Shown piece after piece: positions 49,441 to 59,710 of a stretch of 64,000 bases of DNA (the first letter of the stretch is position 1; each line of letters begins with the position of its first letter). Below the pieces are notes generated by a model. It saw only the letters and a program-made list of their open reading frames with translations. It did no database searches and had not been told where the DNA came from. Both the position numbers and the translations under genes were made by a program. Source of the stretch: Taenia hydatigena (lineage: Eukaryota > Platyhelminthes > Cestoda > Cyclophyllidea > Taeniidae). The stretch lies in assembly GCA_036345935.2 (NCBI GenBank), contig JADWOT020000007.1, forward strand, positions 6,526,644 through 6,590,643. Direction: 5' to 3'.

Positions 49441-50955
49441 AACCTCAGTTGAGGCCCACTCTGCCTCGTAGTAGTGCCTGTTTTCATGTTTTAAGGCTTA
49501 AGCATGCAAAAATTTGAGGGGCCGGGCTGGAATGCAGATGGCGGTTAATTTTGTGCGTTACAATTAAAATAGGGACAGAGACGTGAAAAGCGTGTAGGCG
49601 AGAAGTAGGCTCGTCCCTAATAATTGAACGCCTGAATTCCTCTACATAGTTATGTCCTGGCGTGTAATAAACTGCTGTATCTGATGCTGTTATCAAGGAA
49701 TCGATACCGGCAGGAAGCTGTGGCGGGCCTTACTTGGTGATTTCAGTGAGCGTAAAACTGTCAAGGCCAAAATATCATACACTAGGACTCGGTTATTATG
49801 GTTGGTTTTTAAAGAGCAGTCGTCGGGTCATGATAGGAGGAGTCTCCGGGCTATGATGCAAAAGGAATGAAACAGGAATGGAAGGAATGGGGAGAAGAAA
49901 TTAGTAGGGATTACCGCTAGCCAGAAATCAGATCCGAGTCTTGAGTGCGGCAGTGGAACGTTCTGCTGCCGAAGCACCGGCACCCGCCACCACGCAGAAG
50001 TCTCCTCACAACTCCACATCCCGCCGACACCTTTGGCAGTGTCCAATGGACCGATGTGTGCCTCCATCTATGTAATTTGTGTTGTTTCTTTTTCCAATAC
50101 AGGTGTGCGCAGCACTCTAGGTGATGATTCCGGTTAGTTAACCACACCTTTTGCGACAGTGCGACTCCGTGGCGCAACGGTAGCGCGTCTGACTCCAGAT
50201 CAGAAGGTTGCGTGTTCAAGTCACGTCGGGGTCACTACCTTTTCCTCCCCCCTCTTGCCGTTGCCTGCAGCACATCCCTAGCTTGTATTCTCCTGCTATC
50301 ACTTTCGTTACTCTGTCGCTGCCCTTACTACTACCGTTACCTCCGTGCTGGCATTACCATCGTCGCAAGTGATGTCCTGTGCAATCACCCTCACTTTTTC
50401 TCAAAACAACTTATTTCAGTCTTTTGCTCAAACTAAGAGACACAGCAATATCTACACCTGGACTGCTTATTATTGGCATGCCACGGTAGGAGGGATAAAC
50501 TGCAATGATGACACTGTCAATATGAAAAGCGTTGCAAGGAAAATTTAGTTTTTGCCCAATTTTTCGTGTGACCACTCGTCAAAGCCCTCTGCCCCACTTA
50601 ATGCCACAATAGTGCGCCAAAGTGGCAAAAATCAAGCGTTTTAGTGATTTTGGATGAAGTCAGCGGAAAAGCGCTTGCAGTTAAATACATTCGGAGGGAA
50701 AAAGAACACACAAGATTATACTAAAGCGCCAAGCGTAGGGAAGAATCCACACTGGTGGGTCTTTCAATCGTTTCTCATCTGCATCGGCTTGTGAGGCATC
50801 TCTTTTGAAAAGATGCTTACATCCACGAAGTATGTAAAGCTCACAGTAAAGTAGAGGATTCACTGGTAATAGTAGATAGGAGAATTTCATCTCAACGGAT
50901 ACAAACATACAACATACTAGCATTGTTTGATTGCGTTATTATCTATGATCCCACT
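49441..50955 (+). repeat. Trp tRNA segmental duplication, copy 1
   Basis: Direct copy of about 55102-56400, beginning sharply at a shared AACCTCAGTTGAGGCCCAC and ending near GCATTGTTTGATTGCGTTATTATCT. About 250 bases here (about 50560-50810) are missing in copy 2. The unit carries tRNA-Trp. Confidence 0.85.
50163..50234 (+). tRNA. tRNA-Trp(CCA)
   Basis: A 72-nt tRNA. The acceptor GACTCCG/CGGGGTC pairs fully (one G-T), the D arm is TGGCGCAACGGTAGCGC, the anticodon stem TCTGA/TCAGA holds CTCCAGA (anticodon CCA), the T stem GCGTG/CACGT has one G-T, and the discriminator is A. Standard for eukaryotic tRNA-Trp and likely functional. Confidence 0.95.
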
Positions 50956-53854
50956 AGGTCTTCTGCTAGAAAACGAGGTGATAGTCCTCAGGTTTAAACA
51001 TTCATTGGTGAGTAGCATCTCCAAATTCAGCGATTTTCATGTGGGACACATGATTATGGGGATGTGTTGAGCACACACTTGGACCGACTAGTGTTATACC
51101 TACAGGTTAGTTGAATTTATCTGTGCCGGTTAGGAGTGACTGCATTTGAGTCGATTTTTAAGGCACTAGCAAATACATCTGCCATAAAATCTAAATGCTG
51201 CTGACCACGGCAAGTTCCCGACGTTTCAGGTGTACTTAACACCATTAAGCGCATCAAATATCTGCAAGCCTTGATTCGGTTTTAGGCTGGCTTGTGTTGG
51301 ACTGACTGATCCACTATCATGCCACTTAAAAACCGCTTTCCAAACGAATTGGATATGTACCGCTACATTTAATGTGGTAATCATTGTCACGCTCTGTCCT
51401 TCTAATGAAATGTTTTCGAAGTATTATGACTCCAAATTGTCGGTGCTCACCTTACAAATACGATATCTTCAGCGAGTATAGCCAAAGGCATGCCAGATTT
51501 TCCTCGCGCAAAATATGTCATAAAGTTCGATGATGCCTCTCAGTTAAATTCATTTGAAATATGAGCTGATTTTCCTAAAAATTAACAGCTATTTACTCAG
51601 CGAACATGATATGATCGTGTAGCTTGCATCATGCACAATATGGCAGACAAAAATGTTTTGCAGCCAGATAGCATCGATGAGTTAAAAACACTCTTTGATT
51701 AAACTATAATAATATTAAACTTGACAATGCGTTATCGGGGTATTTTTTGCAGCAATTGACGACCCTACACAACATAGTCTTAAGCAAATACTAAAATAAT
51801 TTTCCACTCACCCATGCGTGAGATTGTTTGCAGTCAAACTCGCCGTGGGTCGAGTAGATCAGTGAATGGATTAACCGACTGGGCAGATAACCAGTGAGCA
51901 ACGAATACACAGCAGGCGGTCTTGTTGATTTTATTGATCCGTTGATCGACTAACCGCCCAAAGCGGATGAGTCATCAACGAGGCACCCGCTGAAAAGAGC
52001 GTGGGCCACTCACTTATCCAGCAATGGCATATACATGCCAAAAACATGCGGCACGGGGTATACACAAAATGAACAGACTTCTAGTACCAAAAATGTATTT
52101 TAGCAAGCTTTGAGATATTACACACAAGCAGGCACATAAAGAAAGGAAAATTAACTAGCGCTTAAGCGTAAGCTGCATTTATTTAGCAAGCATCAGCCCT
52201 CTAGTATCCATTCAGATGGGACTTAGTAAAGGTTCGTATACTGCAAACAACCCCCCTTTGCCTTCTCCTCCCCTTCGAAGTGTGAATACTACTGATAGGG
52301 TGCTTACCCTGCTATTACCCTGTCAATCTCTATGAGAAGCTATTTAATCTTGCTTCCAATAGTCAAAGGTTTCCGACACATTTGCTGTGCTTAACATCAA
52401 AAGTACACGCACGCCAAATGTGTCAATTATGACACCTTCAGAGTAGGGCAGCTTTGGAAGCAACTGGGCATTTTACGTCGAAATGAAGAGCATCGAAAGA
52501 GTTGCAGTGTTGGTTAATTAAATGTGCTACAAATTGATTGATTAGATCGTTTGAGGCCAGGATCCCTAAATGCACTTGCCACCGATTACGATGGAGCAAC
52601 CATGTGGAATGTGGGCGCGTAAGGTGGCAACTCCACTCCCCTAAACCGCCATCTTCAATCACTACCTAGATGTTTTGAACTGACAAATATCCCTCTCTTG
52701 ACTTCTGGCTCACCATTAGAGTCAGTTAGATGCCCCTCTTCCAGCTTCCTGCATGGTCTCCTTTGGAACCTGACCCAGCGACTGTTAAGCATCAAATGAG
52801 TAGCACTAGCATTCTACCTCGAAATTCGAACGTAATATCTATCACGGTGGCGTGTGAAGTAGAGGAGATGTGGCTGAATGCACCTTACCACGTTCTTCTT
52901 CTTGGGCAAATTTAGCTAATACACATCAGGCACCTGAAAGTAGGATAAGTGTGTAAGCATATTTCCTTTCCCGTATGCCATCATTAAGAAGTTGCTTTAC
53001 CAATAACATCTCAGTGGTCACTCAAATATCCATCCACCAACCGATCCGGCCTCAGTAAACGCTTCAGTCTCACCACATCGTCCTGGGAGCATACAGATCA
53101 CAGTTTGGAAACGTGACATCATGCAAAGGCTGTGAAGGATGAGAAACTGTGGTAAATTTAAACCACAGGCACTCATTATAAGATTTGCACAACTTATCTA
53201 TGAATGTTTTGTGGCATTTAACATCCTGCCTAAATGTCGAGATAAGGTTTAGTCAATGCGCAACTCATAAAACCCGAAACTAACCTTTTGCTAGTGTTAC
53301 AAGGAGGAGTATAAGCATCCTTACACGATCGAGGAAATAAAATCAGTCATGGGAAAAAACCAGAGTCGACGATGAGGGTATTTATATGAAAGTAGAGGCA
53401 CAACTTTGGTAAAGGGCTGAACACCCTTCGACAGACATGCAACGATAATCACCGTTTATTCATTGGAAGGGCAGGCACTGTCCACTCGAATTCTACCATG
53501 GAAACGATGCACATGCCAGTTCTCACCAAAGACCACGTTTGTCTTGAGGTAGTTCAGAGCCGTGCGATAAATGTTTGCAAGTTGTTTAAGTTTGATGCAT
53601 TCAATCAATTCATGAGTATGCGAACCGAGTGACGAACCTATCTCGCCTATAAGAGAAATCAGACCTTGAAACATCAAACCTTTTACAGAATCAATGTAAA
53701 TGCAGCTGAAAGCCTCTGCATCTTTACCTTTAAATAGCTAAGGATAAAGAAGTTGAATGAAAGTTAATATAGACTAGCTTTTAATCAAGCACGCGAAAAT
53801 AATTTCTCGGTCAAAGGCTAACAACACCAATCCGCTGTAATTTACGCTTGGTAA
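50956..53854. other. gene-free stretch, nothing recognised
   Basis: Only short frames. The block at 52155-52215 resembles 11025-11090 (shared TCAGCCCTCTA core). Nothing else was found. Confidence 0.4.
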
Positions 53855-54289
53855 ACGCCAAGAGCGACTACAAAATTGGGCAAAAGCCAATAAGGGTTGG
53901 CATACATGGAACCAGTAACGCACAATCTTTGCAACCATTGCTGTGACTACCCGTAATCTCATGCAGCTGCATTAATGAAGAGAAGCCTCTTTTTGTGGCA
54001 TTTGTTGGCATATTGCTGCTGACATCTTTCAATCAGGGTCAAGCCTCACCTGAGACCAGACGCAGAAGCCTTCAGCTATTGGCAAACCCAAGTGACAGAT
54101 ACGCATCTTCTTGTTCTCAATGTTTGCTAGACAAAAGCGTGAATACGCTGCCGTCCCACTTTGACCACTGATTCCAATTTTCGTCGATGAGCACTGTCAC
54201 CATCATAAGGTCGATAAATAATGGATTTATCAAACCCACACTTTAACCGCCTTAGAAGTTGGCATCGAAAAACTTGTAAATCTAAAAAT

Positions 54290-54362
54290 AATCTTAGGTA
54301 GGACTTAAACTTACAATCTTTGACTCCGGAAATAGACGCCTTGTCCATTAGGCCATTAGGAC
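54290..54362 (-). pseudogene. tRNA-Arg(CCG) relic
   Basis: The minus strand still reads TGGCCTAATGGACAAGGC and the loop TTCCGGA (CCG), but the anticodon stem (TCTAT/GTCAA) and two acceptor pairs are broken. It is the decayed partner of the gene at 22056. Confidence 0.75.
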
Positions 54363-54368
54363 CAGGTA

Positions 54369-54405
54369 CAAGAGGTCCAGGGTTTCAATTCTGGCTAGGC
54401 CCGCT
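54369..54405 (+). pseudogene. tRNA-Pro relic, 3' half only
   Basis: AAGAGGTCCAGGG, a T loop TTTCAAT and GGCTAGGCCCG correspond to the last half of the tRNA-Pro at 22203. The acceptor 5' strand, D arm and anticodon are deleted. Confidence 0.7.
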
Positions 54406-54895
54406 GTCTATTTGGCAGTTAAGGGGTAATCTGATAAACGCGCCACAAATTTTCTATTTCCCTTTTGGTTTATATCCTGTTGGTCATTATCTTCAGCCCT
54501 CATTTACCTGAACAGTATCTGCGTTGCATCCCAAGGTCATCGCCCGAGTGCAAGATCAACTAGTTTGCTGGCATATTTTCCAACTTGTCTGGAGTTCCTC
54601 AAGGTCAGTTAACTGATTTTACTACCGAATAAGAGCAATAAAGCTTTTTAAAGCCAAATGTCTTTCTCACGCGGCCTTAGATTGTCTTTATGCCTGTGCG
54701 CGTTCCTACGACTCAGTTCAGTGCTGGTGAATGAATGTAGCAAAGAAACAGAAATCGATGTTTCGCAGCACGTAATAGGAAAGCAATGAAAGTCAATGCA
54801 GCCTACTTGTGCACGCTTGTTGACGTTATTTTGCTGCTTCTGTGTATTTTTGGACTAAAATTATTTGCTTTTTAAGATTTTGTGCTGTTCATGCT

Positions 54896-55101
54896 TTACA
54901 AATCTTTCATCAAAATGTGCTGAATACTGTTTGCAAAGTGTAGTTCACAATATGGCCGTCTTTTACTAGGTCAAAGTCCCGTGGGCGACATTGGATTAAT
55001 GTAAATAAAATGAGATTAGCTTTTAGTTTATACATGTATACGGAACCATTACTTGACTTTTGCCTACTTGTAAGATAAGAACCTCATTTATTTGACATCG
55101 G
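54896..55101. other. short spacer between two duplicated blocks
   Basis: Nothing recognised between the Arg/Pro copy and the Trp copy. Confidence 0.4.
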
Positions 55102-56400
55102 AACCTCAGTTGAGGCCCACTCTGCCTCGTAGTAAGGCCTGGTTTCATGTTTTAAGGCTTAGACATACAAAGACTTGAGAGACTGGGCAGGGAAGCAAGT
55201 GTCGGCCAATTTTGTGCGTTATAATGAAAAATAAGGACAGAGGCGTGGGAAGTATGTGTGCAAGAAGTAGGTTCGTTACTAATAGTTGTGCGCTAGAATC
55301 CCTCCACGTGGTTATGCCTTATTGCGTAAGAAAACAGCTTGTATTTGGTGTTATTACCAAAGAATCGACACTGGCAGGAAGCTGTGGCGTACCTTAAGTG
55401 GGAATTTCAATGAACGTAAAACTGTCAAGGCTATAGTGCTATCTTACGCTGGGATTTAGTTATAACAATTGGAAGACCGATATGTTGCGCAATAGAGAAC
55501 TCAATTTAAACGATTTGAACGAGCAGTCGTCGGGTCTTGATGTGAGGAATCGCCAAGCTATGATGAAGAAAGAGTGGTACAAGGATGAAAGAAATAGGGA
55601 AGAAGAAATTAGTAAGGATTTACTAACCAGAAATCAGATGCGACCCACGAGCGCGGCAGTAGAACATTCTGTCGCTGAAGTACCGGCACCTGCCACCACG
55701 CAGAAGTCTCCTCACACTTCCATATCCCGTCAACACCTTTGGCAGCGAGTCCAATAGACCGACGTGTGCCGCCACCTATGTAATTGGTGTTGTTGTTTTT
55801 TTTGCAATACAGGTGCACACAGCACTCTAGTGATGACGCTGAGATGGTCAACTGCACCATTTTCGGCAGTGTGACTCCGTGGCGCAATGGTGGCGCGTCC
55901 GACTCTAGATCAGAAAGTTGCGTGTTCAAGTCACGTCGAGGTCAGTACTTGTTCTCTTCTACCTCTTTTGCCGTTCCCAGCAGCATATCCCCAACTTGTG
56001 CTCTCTTGCTACCACTTTCGTCACTCTATCGCTGCCCTCACTACTGCCGTTACCTCCGTGATGGCATTACCGTCGTTGTAAGTGACGCCCTCTACAATCA
56101 CCCTTACTTTTTTCGAATATAATCTCTTATTTAATGCTTCTACTCAACCTAAGCAGTACAGCACTACCTACAATTAACCTGCTTACTAGTGGCATGCCAC
56201 GGTAGGAGGGATAAACTGCAATGATGACACTGCCAACATGAAAAGCGTTGCAAGGGCAATTTCGTTTTTGCATGTCCACAAAGTATGCAAAGCACAGTAA
56301 GGTAGGCGAAGCACTGTTAACAGTCGATAGGCGACTTACACCTTAACGAACACAACTGTGCAACTGACTGGCATTGTTCGATTGTGTTATTATCTCCGAA
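55102..56400 (+). repeat. Trp tRNA segmental duplication, copy 2
   Basis: Direct copy of 49441-50955, 5.7 kb downstream. The open frame at 55482-55757 inside it is interrupted in copy 1, so it is unlikely to be coding. Confidence 0.85.
55873..55944 (+). pseudogene. tRNA-Trp relic with CTA (amber-reading) anticodon
   Basis: A 72-nt copy of the tRNA-Trp at 50163. The loop is CTCTAGA, so the anticodon is CUA, complementary to the UAG stop codon. One anticodon-stem pair (C-A) and one acceptor pair (C-A) are broken, and the D arm has changed GTAGCGC to GTGGCGC. The A and B boxes are still recognisable. Most likely decay, but a transcript would be a potential nonsense suppressor. Confidence 0.8.
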
Positions 56401-57366
56401 TTCACTGCTGTTGCCTTTAAAGCTATGGACTAGTTCAATGCACCACAGTCAACTGATGCGTTTTAACTGCTATGTGGTGGAAACCAAAATTCAATCGATG
56501 CTAATGGGCTCTTTAACGTATAAAGGTCTAAGCATTGGTGGTCCATTCATGAGGACTAACCAACAAGTCACCACTACAATAATTATATTGCCAAAGATAT
56601 GTAATGAGATGCACTCGCATAGTTTGCTGACATGGTCTTATGGCAACCGTATGGCGATCGGCGTGCTGAAGATCAGCGTAAGTCCAAAACATAGCAAAGA
56701 GGAGACGAGGTTAAGGGGTCTTTTATAAATTAGCAAGATAGTGACATCAACGCTTAAAGTGAATATGCCGGGCGATTACAAGTAATGTCATTGACAAAGC
56801 CAAGATATATAGGGGGTAGGGTAAAGGTGGACTGCTAAATTAATGAGGAAAGAGCAATAGCGACAGTGGTTTAGTGGTTCCTTTCCTGCGGCTGGTAAAA
56901 GCAATAGCCAGAAAATATGGTTTGTTTTCGGTCTCACCGCGGCATTATTAGAACGTCGTATTTACCCGTCTAAACCAACTGCGGAAAATCGCCTGTCGCT
57001 CGTTTAATTAAAAGCGTTAGGAAGGGTTCTATGTAAAAATCTATGCTTCATTTCCACTTTCGCTCCTTCTACATTCTTGGACTTTGCATTGACTGGCCTA
57101 CTAACAGCACATTAGCAGCTTTTTATTCCTAAAGATACATGGTTGTGTATTTCAATTAGTGCGAACATGGCTATTCTGACTTCCTAATGACCAGTCGAAA
57201 TGATTTGACAGCTTATAGCGCACTAGTTTCATAAGGATGAGCTGATAAAATAAAGGTCTAATTAGCCAAATCCCGTGAATAAAGGCAAACAAGGTCTAAT
57301 AAACTTAACTAGAGATCTGCATTTTTCTTATTACTACTTTAGAAGGATCCGTTTACCACTGCGTTC
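56401..57366. other. non-coding stretch, nothing recognised
   Basis: The 114-codon frame at 56384-56728 begins inside the Trp duplication and has no recognisable domain. Confidence 0.4.
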
Positions 57367-57466
57367 NNNNNNNNNNNNNNNNNNNNNNNNNNNNNNNNNN
57401 NNNNNNNNNNNNNNNNNNNNNNNNNNNNNNNNNNNNNNNNNNNNNNNNNNNNNNNNNNNNNNNNNN
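57367..57466. other. assembly gap, 100 N
   Basis: Exactly 100 N, the conventional placeholder for a gap of unknown size between contigs. The true distance and orientation across this point are uncertain. Confidence 0.99.
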
Positions 57467-59552
57467 TATTCTAAACTTTGTTTCCAAGCCGAACGAAACA
57501 CCAAGTCAAATGCACTGCCAAGATGGATCACTGACGTTGGTGTCAAGCATCACCTCAATCGCGTCGAATGCTGGCGACTGGCATGGTTAGCTCGTGGGCA
57601 CTTCTTGAGGCACTGATCACGATGTGATGGCAGGTGCATGAGGTTACCAAGGGGCGCGTCGGCGACAACACTCGAAAGAAAAGGAGGGCAATGCACGCTA
57701 ACGGATGACGCCACTTGATTTTTCGTGAAAATATTGAGGTTGCTTAACACCGCCTGGTTTGAATGGACGAAATAAGTACGTGCTGCTCAAATGTCACATT
57801 AGAAATTAGTTATCTTTCATTGACCGAATCGACCGTCGTAGAAACACATCTTCCAAAATGTCGCGTGCACTGTTTCCATGGCGGCTACTGAGTGGATTGC
57901 CTGCTTGTCTAGTAAATGGGACTCCGTGAGTAACGACGTATGGTAAATATATGTTGTGAAGTGGTGCGCAGGGTAGACTACGTAGAGGGAAAAAAGTACC
58001 ACATAGCGTGTCATCCGAAAAGCCTTTGTAGTGCAAACTTAAGTAGTGAACGTTCAAATAGACTAGCCTTCCCAATGTAAGGCTTCATTAATTTAATGTG
58101 CCACTTACAACGCATTTCTAAAACAAACTCAGTAAGCATTTTCACAGCAAGCAGAATTTTGCTCCAGTTACCAAGATTCGTAAAGCAAACATCTATAGTA
58201 CAGCAGACATGTGGGATAATGATGCTGTTTGCGTGGTCAATTGTTATCCATCGCATGGTTTACACAGTTTGAGTTTTGCTAGATCTGTCTTGAATTTGGT
58301 GAAAAGGTTGGAATATTTCGTACATTGGTAAACTCAGGGCAAATAATCAGTCGCAATCTGTGTTCCAACATGGCTTAACAAAGTAAAATCCATCCTCCGA
58401 CATTTAGCAAACATTCTATGGGCTGATGCGGTCCCTTGATTTTCTCATGCTCTTAAAAGGAGGAAGAGATGGCATCATTCCCACTGCCTTCATCACTCAC
58501 CTCAGCTTTAAATAGCATTGATATCGTCTACTGGTGTAACATTAGTAACATTTAGCTTTAAGGCCTATGGAATCAATGCTAATCAAATCCACAATTTGTT
58601 GCTACATGTGGTGTGCTCGCCGTCATCTCAAATTGAAACATGCAGATGCTGTCCAGGCAGGTCTTGTCATTGTCACTTGGATTCCATGTCCGTTATTTAC
58701 ACCTCCATTAGGGCGGAGGGCATTTCCTCACTTCTGTCGCACCTACTTAGGAACCCAAGATTACGTTAGGCCATGTATTGCTTCAGACCTACCCTTAGAG
58801 ATCTGCTCTCTCACTGACCTGCCACGAGCAATTGATAGGGTCAACACAGCGGTCTGCCAATTCTAACACGTTTGAGGCTCTACCTTAGAAGCTGCAGCAC
58901 GGTAGGTGTGCATAAGTCGAATGACTTCTTTTATAACCATGTGATGATGTCAAAAATATGCGATGAATGTGAAAGACTTTTAAATTGTGACTGAATATGA
59001 GATATTTCGACTAGATCCGGTCAAACCAAATTCTTATCTCATTGCAAATGAGGGTTTTTGTTATACTGACCACATCCAATTATTAGCAATATTTACATTC
59101 ATTATAACGGTACCATAGAGCAGATTGCACACAGAAGAGGTATATAAAGGCGCACATTCCATAGGTTTGTGGGTCAAAACATCGTTACAGACTAGGCTTT
59201 CCTCTTTTTATGCAGCAAGCATGAGCATAAATTAAAAAAATTTGCAGTTCATTGTGCGTGGCCCAATACAGTCTGCAAGGGAACAGAGTTGATCATCAAT
59301 GAGAGTAGGCAAGCATGCCAAAATACGTATTTGGCATTTAGTAAATGTAGGCTGCGATTGAAACAAACAGCAACTTTGGTTAACGGGATTTTAAACTGTA
59401 GTGATGGGCATGAATGCAACCGTTAATAATATGCTCGGTTTCACGTAAAGGCTTACTTAAGCATTAGGACCATTGAAGTGATTAAGACCACAGTCATGAA
59501 GTAGTGAGGGTAAATTTTGTCAGTTCTGACGATCGCAAAAGTTGACGTGAAA
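57467..59552. other. non-coding stretch, two unresolved minus-strand frames
   Basis: On the minus strand, frames at 58011-58256 and 57806-58075 abut in different phases and could be one frameshifted old gene. No motif allows a name. The rest holds nothing recognised, and no clear AATAAA was found just downstream of the FN3 gene. Confidence 0.3.
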
Positions 59553-59710
59553 CTATTTACAGTGGTCATGGTGGGATTTGTGACCACGTGAAGCAGTCAT
59601 CGAAGGAGTTGAAGGCAAATCAGCTATCGCAATGGTCGTGGGCATCTTGCCATTCGCTTCGATTGTGGAAGTCCTTGTGGACATTTCAGTCGTAGATGGC
59701 ACACCTTCCT
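59553..59710 (-). CDS. FN3 gene C-terminal exon
   Basis: Encodes about 51 residues rich in Thr and Ser (VPSTTEMSTRTST, PTTIAIADLPSTPSMTAS) ending in a His/Lys cluster and a TAG stop. It may be an O-glycosylated tail. The acceptor is uncertain: TTGGAAG|AG is in phase and so is one 6 nt later, but neither has a good pyrimidine tract. Confidence 0.5.

Larger units (their letters stand above)
53855..54895 (+). repeat. Arg/Pro tRNA segmental duplication, copy 2
   Basis: Degenerate direct copy of about 21640-22710, with the same block order. The spacer between the two tRNAs and the 5' half of the tRNA-Pro have been lost. Confidence 0.75.

Noticed and set aside
49441..50955. CCTCAGTTGAGG at the edge of the Trp duplication as a terminal inverted repeat of a transposon
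   Set aside because: The right end carries no convincing inverted counterpart and no transposase-like frame is present.
55482..55757. A charged 91-codon frame in the Trp duplication
   Set aside because: The equivalent sequence in copy 1 (about 49800-50080) has stops, so there is no sign of selection on this frame.
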